DNA of 64,000 bases, taken from Gracilariopsis chorda (lineage: Eukaryota; Rhodophyta; Florideophyceae; Gracilariales; Gracilariaceae). Both the position numbers and the translations under genes were made by a program. Below, piece after piece: positions 37,610-48,186 of the stretch (within the stretch, counting starts at the first letter, position 1; each line of letters opens with the position of its first letter). The notes under the pieces are model-generated. The model was not told where the DNA came from. It saw only the letters and a program-made list of their open reading frames with translations, and did no database searches. The stretch is taken from assembly GCA_003194525.1 (NCBI GenBank), contig NBIV01000040.1:1-64000 (forward strand), written 5' to 3'.

Positions 37610-38496
37610 TGTGGGGCAACGCGAAAGACGGAGAAATTGCGATGATGCTACTCATAGGAGTGTAACGCGGTTACCGTGACGGCTCTACCGTATATGAGTT
37701 GGACCCGTACGAGGTGATTCCAATGGGGTGGTTTACTGTGAGAACGTTCACCTAGGAAGGTAGGAATCTAGAATGGAATGCAGCATGAGTGGACGCGTGT
37801 GCGCGTATGCGACAGCACCATGCTGTAGTGTTATGTTTTAATTGGGTTGAACCCTCAGGGTGCCTGAGACTGGCCTGGCCACGTGTGTGGTCTTGAAGAG
37901 GTGTGAACTATTATAGTTAATTATGAAAATTTATGTGGTAGTGTACCTACTTAGGTGAGCGTGACCTCGTCGTCGCGAGAACTAAGTAAAGTTAACCCGA
38001 GACTTCGATCATTCATAACTGTTCAATTTGACCTGGGGTATCCGGCTCTGGATTGTGACGTCATTGCGCCGTGTACTACTCCTCGCGGAGGGTCAACGCA
38101 TTCGGGTCGCTCAATTCAACCGCTGTACCGTGTGGTACTGGTATCGCCCTTATATTGGGTAATTTGTCCGCTACATCCCGTGCATGTGCACCCTCCGTCG
38201 GGTCTGGCTCCGCTTTCCGAACGACCAGCCGGGTGGTTTTTTTCCGTCCTCGGAAGGCACCCTTCACCGGGTATATTGTAAACCGCCGCTTCGCGTGGCA
38301 CACCGGTCTCTGTTTTTACCGTCTTTCTAGCTCCGGTTCAAATTTCTTTAACCACCTCTGTGGTCAATCCGAAATACCTACGAAGTTACGCCCGCATTAC
38401 AAATATATAGAGGGCTCTGTCACATGGTCTACCTCCACAGGGAGCAAGGCCCTGGCCACCTTGAGTGTGGTACCTAACCTTCGGGTTGTCACTACA
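37610..38496 (+). repeat. 3' LTR of Ty3 fossil 2
   Basis: 887 bp, starting TGTGGGGCAACGCG and ending CACTACA. It is preceded by a 13-bp purine tract and is shorter than the 5' LTR. Confidence 0.93.
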
Positions 38497-38501
38497 GAAC
38501 G
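38497..38501. repeat. Target-site duplication GAACG (right)
   Basis: Partner of 27100-27104. The match shows both LTRs belong to one insertion. Confidence 0.85.
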
Positions 38502-39416
38502 GGCTACCTAAGGTTGCGAATGCCACAAACAACGGCGCAACAAGGCGCCGTTCTGGAGGACGTCTGCAGTGGATCCGAATGGAAAATGGGCAGCGCGAAA
38601 AGGAGAAGCGAGCCAATGGCAAATGGGATGCGTCGGGGAAAGGATGCCGTAGGAAGGATCCATCGGACTTGCGGTTGCCGGGACGGCAATACGCTAGGAG
38701 GGGAGGCCTGTAGTACAATGAAACAAAGGTGGAGGATCAAGCACCCATGAGCTGAGTACAGTGCGGGACCAGGTCACGCCATGTTACACGTGGCTCTTTG
38801 CAGGGCTCTAGTGATTACTTAATTTTTAACTATTAGTTTTTGTACCATTGGTAATATAGTTAGTACACGTGGTGCACGGAGTTAGAGTGCACCGCACCTG
38901 AGATAGAGGCGCCTCGCAGCCGGTAATTAGGTTACTCGAGCTGCGACTCCCTCCTGAGGTAAAGTCAAAGACCTTCTTGAGTCTACTAGCCCACTTTTGG
39001 TTAGTTTTACTCTATTTAATTAAGGCTCCTACGCTGTTGCGACTTTGCTCGCCATCTCCCGTACGTACAAAAGATTGCGCCCGCCAAGTGCGCTTTCGTA
39101 CCAGTGGTCTCGCCGTTGGCTCTATGCCTTTCGATTTTGCTCCGTGTTTATTGCACCGTGCTCATTATACTATAATTTGTAATCGTACACAGCTTCTAAT
39201 TTGATTTTTGCCAAAGCTTTCGCTTTCTTTGAGCCCAATGGCCTGTTGTGACACATTGGCGTCGAAGAGGGCGTTGCAACCCGTAAAAGTTTCCTTCTAC
39301 CACCTAAAACGTCGAGTAGACCACAAGCCTCACTAAGATTGAAAAAGTTTGCCAATGAAGTAATTAGGGGCCCTTTTAAACGTAATATAATTGCTAAAAG
39401 TTTATCGCTCTATTGT
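38502..39416. other. Spacer between Ty3 fossil 2 and the Copia element
   Basis: About 0.9 kb. Short unrelated frames exist on both strands but none has a recognisable product. No structured RNA gene was seen. Confidence 0.5.
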
Positions 39417-39421
39417 ACAGT
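39417..39421. repeat. Target-site duplication ACAGT (left)
   Basis: ACAGT precedes the left LTR and recurs at 45412-45416. It defines a single insertion into host DNA. Confidence 0.8.
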
Positions 39422-39980
39422 TTTGAAGAGATCGTAATTAGCCATTTGGTAGGACTGGATACAGTTGGCAGGAATCTACTCTACAGGCGAAATAAAGAGC
39501 ACAGGTGCTCGCAGAGGTCACTCCTTCTCTGCCCTCTTTTTTTGCTCTAGCTCCTCAACTATTTATACCTATCGCATCTAACTACGCGTCTTTTGCCGGT
39601 ATGGATTCAACAAGCTATTGTGTTGCATCTTCGATTCGGGGTTTCGTCTATCCCGATTTGGTATCGTGGATAGGCGGATGTCGCAGCGTAGCTATGCCTC
39701 ACATTAGGTCGTCATGGAGCTTGTTGCTGATAACGACTGGTGGTTGCGACGTGCTGATGGTTGTGGCGTGCTGATGTTTGCGACGTGCTTATGGTTGCAG
39801 CTTGCTGATGGTCGCGGTGTGCTGATGGTTGCGTTGTGCTGATGGTTGTGGACGTGTTTTCGCTGTGTTTGCTTTGCTATTGCTGAATGTCAATTGCTGA
39901 ATTGCCTTTCTTTACTTAGTTCGCGTATTCGCTATTATCTGCTTATTAGCATCGCTTAAGCTATTTTAAACATTGTCACA
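39422..39980 (-). repeat. 3' LTR of the Copia element
   Basis: 559 bp; nearly identical to 44853-45411. LTR ends form the short inverted repeat TGTGA/TCACA. It contains a minisatellite of GTGCTGATGGTTG-like units near 39745-39860. Confidence 0.95.
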
Positions 39981-40020
39981 TCCCCCCCGATCGCACAAGC
40001 GGAAGGTGGTGCGAGTCTGC

Positions 40021-43000
40021 TTATTGCCATGTCTCGCTGTTAACTGCATATCCGGACTCGACGCTCATGCATAGTATGCCTGTCGCAAATATCTCGTTGA
40101 GTAGCGTCCACGTCTTCTGGTTACGCTTCGTCAACGCGTCAGATGGATTAGTGTCACCGGCGATCCATCGCATGTAGTCTAGCTCGTGCGAATCAAAGCT
40201 ATTGCGGAGACGCTGCACGGTTGGGCGTAGCCTGTAGTCCCTCGCTTCATGTAAGGTGGTTATGGTGTCGTATAAGCACCTAGAGTCTGTGCTGAGCTCG
40301 CTTCTCACCTTAGTGTTGCGGAAGATAGACATGAGGCCGTTTTTCACGTAGTATCCACGGTCATCAGCCTCGGCGCACGCTAGTACTTCCGCTCCATACG
40401 GCGAGTAGCTCACCCTTTTCTGTTTGGCGCTGGTCCAGTCAAGGGGGTGAAACAGATCGAGCCCGCTTTTCCTTTTGATCCTGAGTCCGGTGATTAGTCC
40501 AGTCTTTCCATACCCTGTTGCGTCCGAATGATTAAACGATGCATCCGAAAAGGAAGAGACGATGACTTCTTGGATTTCATCGGCTGGCGGTGGAACTTTG
40601 AACGTGATTTGCGGTTTAAGGGACATTAGCTCCTTGAGCATGTCATTTGCTACAGTCAGTTCTTCCACTCGGATCTTTGGTATCATCTGCTGCAGGTCTG
40701 AGGTTGCGTATGAGGCTTGTGGCAAGACGGCGTTTCCAAGGAACATGAGCGTTGCAGCAAGCGATCGATATTGTGTCGTTTCGTGCTCTGTCGCAGCATC
40801 GAGTCTCTGTTTGCGTCTGGTTCTTGATAGTTCGATGGGTCTCAGACGTTCGATGTAGCGAGCCATAGACATTACGATGTTCCCCTGTCCGTCTTGTTCG
40901 ATCTCACAACCGTCGAAGTGCAGCATATCGTCGATAATGACTTTTCCAACTTCGAAACGTTCCTTAAGCATGTCTGTGAATTGCTTCATCGCTTCCTTAG
41001 TACCGCCTAACAGGAAGTCATCTGTAACTTTCGCGACTAGGAGGATGACGTTGCCACTTGTGTCGCGCTTCAGGAACAGCTGTGAGAGCCCTATAACTCG
41101 TTCCATTCCAATACGGTCTAACATCCAAGACTCGATTGTCTTTTGCCACTGCCTGCCGGCGTCAGCAATTCCGTAAGGTAGCTTGTTCAATTTCCATAAA
41201 ACACCTCTCTTTCCTTGCAATTCTCGCGGAGGACGGACGTATATCTGGCGCGTAATTGGCCCGCTCTGCAGGAAGGCACCTTTGATGTCGGCTGTGCCAA
41301 TCCTGAATCCAAGGAACGTGACGAGGGATAGAAGCAGTCGAACTACGAAGAGTGGGGCGTTTGACGAGTCTTTCCGGATGTTGTCTTTTTCGTTATCATG
41401 GTTCCCGTGTGGAACAATGCGCGCTTTCAATTTCCGGTTGCCACTTTCGTCCGTGTTGAGCTTGTACACCACGTGTGATGTGATCACGTTTGCGGACCTG
41501 GGCACATCGTGGTCGAGTACTTCCTCATAGGCGTCAGTCCAGTTAGAGTCGTGTTCGGACTTCAGTGCCTCATCCAATATGAAGCGTGGAGCAAATGTCA
41601 GCTGCGTAGCTGTAACCTGTTTGGATCCGATTACTTCATGGATTCTCTCCAAGTCTCTAGATATGTCTCTTTGCAGTGATTGTCCTGTCGTGTCTTGAAG
41701 ACTACCGTGCCGATCAGTAGTGGCGTAATCGCCAATATCCCTGGCCCCCCCATCGGGACGGTTGGTGGTCGCTTCGGCAGACGGTTCTTGCGTGTCCCTG
41801 TTGGCAGGCTGCTGCCGTATGTCGTGGTTGGCGAGTAGGGCGGTTACGGTTGTAGTAGCGGTGGGATCTGGGATAGCAGCAGGGGTACCAGCAGTGGCAT
41901 GCGGCGGAGCTTCGATAACAGCGGTAGCGGTTGGGGGCGAAGACAGTGTTTCGATGATAGGTACTGCGGTACCAGCATTCTGTGCAATTACGGCGGAATC
42001 CTGCTGGTTGGTAGCAATGGAAGGGTGCTCTTCTGTCTGGTTGGTATTGTCCATTGGTTTGGCCAGTTCATCCTCGAGAGAACACGACATGAGTTCGGTG
42101 GTGAGAGTACCCGTAGGTGCGAATCGGACGTCCTCGTACGCAACACGCATAGGGCGACCGCGGGAACTGCGTTTGACTTCCAAGTAGTGCGGGTGCGCGG
42201 CGATAACGGTAGCCTTTACCCATTCAACTGCTTCGTTCTGCTTGCTGGTGTTATAGAACACCCAGACTTGATCACCGCGGTTGAAAAGTGAAGGTTGGTG
42301 TCCTTGATGTGATTTGGAGTGCAGCAGTCTCTGCAGTTTCCGGATAGCCGTCTGCTCCTTGTGAGCATCCAGAAGCTCTTGTGTAACAACGGTTTGCGGT
42401 AGTCCGACAACAGATGGTCGGTAGCCCCTTGCCAGTTCGAATGAGCTGAGCACTTTGTTGCCTGAGAACAAGTTGGAGAGAAAGGCAGCTCTCTTAAGAA
42501 TGGTTTCTGCTGTTGCGTTGCTTGGCTCGTCATCGAGCTTACTGATGATGGCCTTAACTGTCGAGTTCTTTCGCTCAACAATTCCGGTCTTGTTGTGTCT
42601 GCGGGTAGGTCGTGGCTTGAATTCGATGTTGTGTACTTGGAGAAATTGCCGAACGGTCGTGCAATTGTATTCGTCATCAGCGGAGATGGCTGCGGGTGCG
42701 CCATGTCGATAGATCCAAACCGTTTCAATGACGTGTATCATGGTCTGCGCCAACCGAGACTCACAGAGCGCGACCTCTGTGAAATTTGTACCGGTGTCTG
42801 TCATATTCATGACTGTGTGTTTCTTACCCCGAACAGTTGGGAAGAAAAAATCAATTTGAATTTCAACGTTGAATGCCTGATTAACATGTGAGAGAGAGAC
42901 CTTTCTTGACGGTATTGGTCTCCCATTCTTCACGCATACCTCGCATGCTGCAAAAACGCGCTCGATTGCGGCTTCGAGTTCATCGTCTATCATCCCGGCT

Positions 43001-43560
43001 TCGTTGCAAAGGGTTTTCATCTCCTCGGGTGTCGCGTGTGTGTAGCGGTGTACCCTTTTGCAAAAGGCTAGCGGCTGCCGTTTCGCATTTGCGTGTATGT
43101 TACCGAGGAGTGTCTTCTTGGTAGAAAGTGGGTGTGGTGCCAGGTCAAGGCGCAGTCTGCGGTCTTGTGGTACTATGTATGTGAACAGATAGCGGTAGGC
43201 GTCGTCGAAGGGGCGCCTCATTTCAATGTATCTTTGCTCTGCAAGATTAAACGTGTTGCAATATGCGCGGACCTCTTGCCCTAGAATAAGAGGTGAGTCA
43301 CCGGGGACTAGGTCGAAGGTGAAGGAGGTTGGTTTGCCGGCATTATCGTGGACAGTGATGGACCACGAACAAACGGTCATCTTCGCTCCGAGGCATTTGT
43401 CTCCCCATCCATGGTAGTACCTTTCGCGCGGAGGCTCGATGTCAAAAGGTATACCAAGTATGTCGCAGATGGTGATTGCGTTATTGATACCTCCAGTGGA
43501 GGTGGGGGCTCCTTCATCAAGGATTGGATTGGGATCAGGTAGGAGCGAATCTAATCCCTT
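40021..43560 (-). CDS. pol: Pol polyprotein of the Copia element
   Basis: The open frame from the Met at 43380 has 1,119 residues, and similarity continues a little upstream to a protease-like DEGA motif. Order is Copia-type: protease, integrase (HHCC-like zinc region, then an Asp/Asp/Glu core with TDTGTNFTE and RHNKTGIVERKNS), reverse transcriptase (GTADIKGAFLQ, VTDDFLLGG) and RNase H (SFSDASFNHS). It looks whole. The integrase-before-RT order separates it from the Ty3 fossils to its left. Confidence 0.92.
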   Translation of the reverse strand, partial: KGLDSLLPDPNPILDEGAPTSTGGINNAITICDILGIPFDIEPPRERYYHGWGDKCLGAKMTVCSWSITVHDNAGKPTSFTFDLVPGDSPLILGQEVRAYCNTFNLAEQRYIEMRRPFDDAYRYLFTYIVPQDRRLRLDLAPHPLSTKKTLLGNIHANAKRQPLAFCKRVHRYTHATPEEMKTLCNEAGMIDDELEAAIERVFAACEVCVKNGRPIPSRKVSLSHVNQAFNVEIQIDFFFPTVRGKKHTVMNMTDTGTNFTEVALCESRLAQTMIHVIETVWIYRHGAPAAISADDEYNCTTVRQFLQVHNIEFKPRPTRRHNKTGIVERKNSTVKAIISKLDDEPSNATAETILKRAAFLSNLFSGNKVLSSFELARGYRPSVVGLPQTVVTQELLDAHKEQTAIRKLQRLLHSKSHQGHQPSLFNRGDQVWVFYNTSKQNEAVEWVKATVIAAHPHYLEVKRSSRGRPMRVAYEDVRFAPTGTLTTELMSCSLEDELAKPMDNTNQTEEHPSIATNQQDSAVIAQNAGTAVPIIETLSSPPTATAVIEAPPHATAGTPAAIPDPTATTTVTALLANHDIRQQPANRDTQEPSAEATTNRPDGGARDIGDYATTDRHGSLQDTTGQSLQRDISRDLERIHEVIGSKQVTATQLTFAPRFILDEALKSEHDSNWTDAYEEVLDHDVPRSANVITSHVVYKLNTDESGNRKLKARIVPHGNHDNEKDNIRKDSSNAPLFVVRLLLSLVTFLGFRIGTADIKGAFLQSGPITRQIYVRPPRELQGKRGVLWKLNKLPYGIADAGRQWQKTIESWMLDRIGMERVIGLSQLFLKRDTSGNVILLVAKVTDDFLLGGTKEAMKQFTDMLKERFEVGKVIIDDMLHFDGCEIEQDGQGNIVMSMARYIERLRPIELSRTRRKQRLDAATEHETTQYRSLAATLMFLGNAVLPQASYATSDLQQMIPKIRVEELTVANDMLKELMSLKPQITFKVPPPADEIQEVIVSSFSDASFNHSDATGYGKTGLITGLRIKRKSGLDLFHPLDWTSAKQKRVSYSPYGAEVLACAEADDRGYYVKNGLMSIFRNTKVRSELSTDSRCLYDTITTLHEARDYRLRPTVQRLRNSFDSHELDYMRWIAGDTNPSDALTKRNQKTWTLLNEIFATGILCMSVESGYAVNSETWQ

Positions 43561-44876
43561 TATCGAAAATACGAGTTGCTCTGCGCGCCGCTTCCGCTGG
43601 GAGTATTAACGTCTTTGTTGTCTCCATTACTTCGGCTGTCTCCCATTACTCCTATTATCTGATGGACAGGCACTCTTGACTTGAAGTTTCCGTTTTCGTC
43701 TTTAAACATGTTTCTCACTTGAGGTGATAGCTTCTGCACAACGTCGGGAGCGATATCTTTTCCTTCCATAAGTCCTTTAACCACGTTATAGATACATTCA
43801 GGGTCTTTGTACCAGTGGTTGAATTCTTTACAGTTGCGGCATCGTGAAACAGCTTTGGGACCCTGTCCTGATGGGATGTACGACTTCTGCCTTCTTCCTT
43901 GATTGTATCGCTGATGATTGGGATGCCGCTCGCCGTGATTGAAGTCGCGCTTGCCTAGCATGCTGCCGATGCGCTTCTCCCTTTGTCCGTATCCACCATC
44001 AGGCTTGTCCTCATCTTCTACTTTAAGATCCTTGAGAACTTCTACAGCATCGTCAAGAGAGATGCGAAAAACGGTCCTATCTTGTCTGACATGGAGTTCA
44101 TTCGCGTCGACAGTAGCTGTTACGGCATCGATGATAGATTTCGCGGTAGCTTCGCGGTCACCCGACGAGTCAGTGGATTGGAGGGCGTTTGCTTTGTCGC
44201 GGATCTCGGTCAGTCGGTCCTTGCTTATGACGAAAATCTTGTTTGTAGCCTCAGATCGTGATGTGATCGTTGAGACGAGCCTTGTTATCACCGAGCTGTA
44301 GACTGATGCCGGAATCTTTGCGTTTTCCAGAAGTATCATGGCAAAGTTTTGGCTGTCCTGTTGTATGGTGCCCGTATCACAGTGGTTGAGGTAGTCAAGT
44401 GCGGCAGCTTGATACCTTCTCGCGAAGATAGCGGGTGACTCACCGTTCTTGCGTGTACAGTTGAAGACATTCCGCATCATTTGCACTAACCGGCGTATTC
44501 CGTCGGTGGGAGAGTCTTTAGCAACCAGATCTATGATCTCGTTAACGATGCCGACCTGCTTGTTAGGTTGTTCGTCATTGGTATCCTCTTCTTCGTCCAA
44601 GTTGATAATACCGGCGGTGATGGCTTGTTCTACTTGGGAAGAGAAAATTGTGTCGAGTGAGTTGAGTAGAGTGAGTCCAAGTGCACTTAGAATGCCCTTT
44701 GCTTTCTTATCACCGCCCTTAGCGAATCTTTTAACGGTTGTAACCCATAGCGACACTTGCTTGCGCCACTTATATTTGTCGGTCGTTGTGGTAAGCCTTG
44801 GCGGTAGGAGCATGTCGAAGCCTGGAGTAGGTGCCCTGCCTGGGCCCATAACTGTGAAGAGATCGTAATTAGCCAT
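43560..44876 (-). CDS. gag: Gag protein of the Copia element
   Basis: 438 residues. It has a UBN2-like Gag core and a zinc-knuckle-like CRNCKEFNHWYKDPEC near the C-terminal third, which binds nucleic acid in Copia Gag proteins. The first ATG (44876) lies inside the 5' LTR, and a second in-frame Met follows just after the LTR end. Gag forms the particle that packages element RNA. The pol frame begins directly downstream in another frame, as in families that make Gag-Pol by frameshifting. Confidence 0.85.
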   Translation of the reverse strand: MANYDLFTVMGPGRAPTPGFDMLLPPRLTTTTDKYKWRKQVSLWVTTVKRFAKGGDKKAKGILSALGLTLLNSLDTIFSSQVEQAITAGIINLDEEEDTNDEQPNKQVGIVNEIIDLVAKDSPTDGIRRLVQMMRNVFNCTRKNGESPAIFARRYQAAALDYLNHCDTGTIQQDSQNFAMILLENAKIPASVYSSVITRLVSTITSRSEATNKIFVISKDRLTEIRDKANALQSTDSSGDREATAKSIIDAVTATVDANELHVRQDRTVFRISLDDAVEVLKDLKVEDEDKPDGGYGQREKRIGSMLGKRDFNHGERHPNHQRYNQGRRQKSYIPSGQGPKAVSRCRNCKEFNHWYKDPECIYNVVKGLMEGKDIAPDVVQKLSPQVRNMFKDENGNFKSRVPVHQIIGVMGDSRSNGDNKDVNTPSGSGAQSNSYFR

Positions 44877-45411
44877 TTGGTAGGACTGGATACAGTTGGC
44901 AGGAATCTACTCTACAGGCGAAATAAAGAGCACAGGTGCTCACAGAGGTCACTCCTTCTCTGCCCTCTTTTTTTGCTCTAGCTCCTCAACTATTTATACC
45001 TATCGCATCTAACTACGCGTCCTTTGCCGGTATGGATTCAACAAGCTATTGTGTTGCATCTTCGATTCGGGGTTCCGTCTATCCCGATTTGGTATCGTGG
45101 ATAGGCGGATGTCGCAGCGTAGCTATGCCTCACATTAGGTCGTCATGGAGCTTGTTGCTGATAACGACTGGTGGTTGCGACGTGCTGGTGGTTGTGGCGT
45201 GCTGATGTTTGCGACGTGCTTATGGTTGCAGCTTGCTGATGGTCGCGGTGTGCTGATGGTTGCGTTGTGCTGATGGTTGTGGACGTGTTTTCGCTGTGTT
45301 TGCTTTGCTATTGCTGAATGTCAATTGCTGAATTGCCTTTCTTTACTTAGTTCGCGTATTCGCTATTATCTGCTTACTAGCATCGCTTAAGCTATTTTAA
45401 ACATTGTCACA
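44853..45411 (-). repeat. 5' LTR of the Copia element
   Basis: 559 bp, with ends TGTGAAGAG and ATTGTCACA on the + strand. The gag reading frame begins inside it. Confidence 0.95.
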
Positions 45412-45416
45412 ACAGT
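45412..45416. repeat. Target-site duplication ACAGT (right)
   Basis: Partner of 39417-39421. Confidence 0.8.
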
Positions 45417-46611
45417 CCAACAGCGCAATGCAGCTTGAACTTTTCACTCCGTTTTCATTTCATGCTTTGTACTTAAACAACTCGCAGTGTTTGATGCAGC
45501 TTCCTACACACTGCCGACTCTTTGCTTCTTTGATTTCCTACTCTTCTTCTAGAAAGAGATTTCCAAACATCTATGCGCTGCTAGTGATTGAATTCCTGGT
45601 TCTTTTCCATCTTCACAGACATATAACTGTCAAACTCAAATTTTAGTTGTGCATGCCAATCGGGCTTTTCTTGTTTTGATCCGTTAGTTGCGGCGTCGGG
45701 GAGCTTGATTATTATAATTTCTGCAGCCATAGGATCAACTTCACCTCACTGCGGTTTTTTTCCCTCGATTTGTTTTAATTGGAACAGTGAGCAAACTTGC
45801 TGCGCGTTTATTTCAAGTGGAAGGCTGCGTTGCATTCCCTGGATGTGGCAGTAAGGGATCAGGCTGAGTAATTTCAAGAATCAAGAGATGAGCTAGTTGA
45901 GTTACTGGTATTTTGAAAGATGTGGAGACAAACGTCGTGGACTTTGCATGCGATCACAAGATATCAGTGCTTGTATTCGATTGGTCAGTTCTGTTTAGCG
46001 ACGCCTGTCAAACGCTGGCTGAAATTCTGCCTATGGCGAGATTTTTAGCGTTCCGAAAGTGTATGTCGTTGTCGTTACGGTTGGCGATGCACCGCTGGAG
46101 AAGGAAAGTTTCATGAAAGCGCTATGGCGCTCGCTATAAATGTCAATTTCCACCGTTTTGGCGTTTTAACGCTTCCCGATGGAGATGCTTACTGTCTTCG
46201 CACCACCCATGCGGAGGTCAAATGCAGTTTCTGTACACGGATTGGTTTTAGTCTTCGAGAGTTAATTGTAGCATTACGTAGTAACGCATGTATATCTACA
46301 GCCGTCCTGCATAATATCCACATTATTGCTACGGAGCTTTGATCAAAAGCGCTAAAAATGGGTCAAGGATTCAACCCTTTTCACCCTTCAGATGAGCATT
46401 TTTTACGGGTCGCAGGATCAGGCTTTTGCAAACGCTTCAGGTTGCAAGAGACATTCACTCTTGTATCTCTGCAATTAGCTTAAGCAGAATATTACCCGCT
46501 GAGACTTGCGGAAGTGCTTCGTGAGCTATCATTGTTCTTAAGTGAGCGTTTTAGTTCAGATCGTACGTTTCTCTCAACTGGGTTTGCCAGTATCCTGGAG
46601 CTTACGGAAAG
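45417..46611. other. Intergenic region upstream of lysA
   Basis: About 1.2 kb between the Copia element and lysA. A CTATAAATG motif near 46133-46141 could be a TATA element but is about 470 bp from the start codon. No convincing gene is seen; short frames on the + strand lack family similarity. Confidence 0.5.
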
Positions 46612-48030
46612 ATGGCGTTTGTCTCAAGTGTGTGCCTTCCGTCATTTTGTTGTCGAAGTTCCAGCCCTTCTCTCGTTTCGTCTGTCTCCATTTTTAGAAC
46701 GCCACGTGAGGCCCGTGCAGTTGCGAGACCCAACAGATCGGTTAGAATGGTAGTTGCCGCTCCGGCCGTGAGGAATCCAACCCCTCCATTTTCCACTGAT
46801 GAAGACGGCTACATGACGTGTGAGAATGTGCGCATTCGTGACATACAGAACGATATGGATACAAGTCCAATGTATATTTATTCCAAGGAGCAGCTGGTTA
46901 ACAACTACAAAGCCTACGAAGAAGCATTAAAGGGCTTACCATCGATTATTGGTTATGCGATCAAGGCAAACAACAATCTCCGCATCGTAGAGATATTGAA
47001 AGATCTGGGTTCTGGTGCTGTGCTCGTATCCGGAAACGAGCTCAGAGTGGCCGTAAAGGCGGGAATGGATATGACGAAGACCGTATTCAATGGAAACGGA
47101 AAGACATATCAAGAGCTTTTGTACGCGGTGAAATGTGGGTGCCTAATAAACATTGATTCTGAATTTGACCTTGAGCACATCGTGGACGCAGCGAAAGAAG
47201 TCAAGAAAACGGCCAATGTTCTTATCAGGATCAACCCTAATGTTGATCCCGAAGTACATCCTTATGTAAGCACTGGATTGGCAGGCAGCAAGTTCGGCAT
47301 TCGCAATTCTCATCTGAAGTGGTTTTTGGAAAGGATCAAGGAAGAAGATGTACTTTCTCTAGTTGGAGTTCACTGCCATTTGGGAAGCACAATCAAAAAA
47401 GTGGACATCTTTAAGGATGCAGCCGAAATAATGCTCGGTTTCATAAATGATATTAGAAGCGAAGGATTTGACACTTTGAAGTACCTTAACATAGGTGGCG
47501 GTCTGGGTATCGACTATGAACGAATTGGTGAACATATACCTCGTCCGATTGACCTTATCAATACAATTCGCCCCCAGCTCACAGAGGCTGGCCTAACCAT
47601 CATCGTTGAGCCTGGCCGATCTATGGTTGGCAATATAGCGGTTTTTGTTAGTGAGGTTATCGGAGTGAAAACAAGTGGCTCCAAGAACTTCATTGTTACA
47701 GATGGTAGCATGGCTGAGTTAATCAGGCCCAGTCTTTATGATGCCTACCAGTTCATTTGTCTCACCCAACCTGGTGGTTCAATTGAAACATTTGATATTG
47801 TTGGACCTGTCTGTGAAAGTGCTGACTTCCTTGGAAAGAACAGAACAATGCCAACGCCCGTTGAGGGCTCTGGGCTAGCAGTTATGGACGCTGGAGCGTA
47901 CTGCTATGTTATGGCTTCGAATTATAACATGAAGCCTAGGCCTGCAGAGATCCTAGTAGATGGTGATGAGTGGCGCATAATTCGCCGAGCTGAAACGTTT
48001 GACGACATGATGTCTCTATACGACAGATAA
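46612..48030 (+). CDS. lysA: Diaminopimelate decarboxylase, plastid-targeted
   Basis: 472 residues, no intron. It decarboxylates meso-diaminopimelate to L-lysine, the last step of lysine synthesis (EC 4.1.1.20), with PLP, in the plastid. Residues 1 to about 60 form a Ser/Arg-rich transit peptide starting MAFVSSV, a red-algal pattern. The fold-III PLP barrel follows: the PLP-lysine is K118 in YAIKAN, HCHLGS is at 254-259, the phosphate-binding loop GGGLG at 295-299, EPGR at 333-336, the catalytic Cys in GPVCES (C401) and DAGAYCY at 426-432. The ATG at 46612 has a good context (AAAGATGG) and gives the full transit peptide. Its 3' end faces EMC1 with only 156 bp between stop codons. A Copia element lies 1.2 kb upstream. 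Confidence 0.97.
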   Translation: MAFVSSVCLPSFCCRSSSPSLVSSVSIFRTPREARAVARPNRSVRMVVAAPAVRNPTPPFSTDEDGYMTCENVRIRDIQNDMDTSPMYIYSKEQLVNNYKAYEEALKGLPSIIGYAIKANNNLRIVEILKDLGSGAVLVSGNELRVAVKAGMDMTKTVFNGNGKTYQELLYAVKCGCLINIDSEFDLEHIVDAAKEVKKTANVLIRINPNVDPEVHPYVSTGLAGSKFGIRNSHLKWFLERIKEEDVLSLVGVHCHLGSTIKKVDIFKDAAEIMLGFINDIRSEGFDTLKYLNIGGGLGIDYERIGEHIPRPIDLINTIRPQLTEAGLTIIVEPGRSMVGNIAVFVSEVIGVKTSGSKNFIVTDGSMAELIRPSLYDAYQFICLTQPGGSIETFDIVGPVCESADFLGKNRTMPTPVEGSGLAVMDAGAYCYVMASNYNMKPRPAEILVDGDEWRIIRRAETFDDMMSLYDR

Positions 48031-48186
48031 ACTATAGCTAGTGACTCACAATTCTCTGAAGTTTCAGGTAAAGGCATTCTGTGTTCAACAGAAACAACTT
48101 AATATTCCTTCGCTTGTGCAAAGCGCAGCTTGTGGTATTGTGACACTTTAGAGAGACTAATACCTCTGAAGAAGCCTTGCTGTAAT

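Larger units (their letters stand above)
27105..38496 (+). mobile_element. Ty3 chromovirus-type LTR retrotransposon fossil 2
   Basis: A plus-strand 11.4-kb element bounded by TG...CA LTRs (27105-28040 and 37610-38496) and by the 5-bp target duplication GAACG. Order: LTR, primer-site-like sequence, gag, protease, RT, RNase H, integrase, chromodomain, an antisense accessory region, a purine tract (AAGGAAGGGGAGA, 37597-37609) and LTR. The order RT-RH-integrase-chromodomain defines a Ty3 chromovirus. It is broken, with well over ten breaks across its genes. The LTRs differ by many substitutions and an indel of about 50 bp, so the insertion is fairly old. Confidence 0.93.
39422..45411 (-). mobile_element. 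Ty1/Copia-type LTR retrotransposon, young, looks whole
   Basis: A minus-strand 5,990-bp element with 559-bp LTRs at 39422-39980 and 44853-45411. The LTRs show about six differences (roughly 99% identical), so insertion was recent. The target duplication ACAGT lies at 39417-39421 and 45412-45416. Inside are gag (43560-44876) and pol with protease, integrase, RT and RNase H in Copia order (40021-43560). A GGGGGGGA purine tract abuts the left LTR. It looks whole. Confidence 0.95.

Noticed and set aside
45404-46342. Short + strand frames upstream of lysA as extra exons or genes
   Set aside because: They lack family similarity, and lysA has a complete transit peptide from its own ATG.
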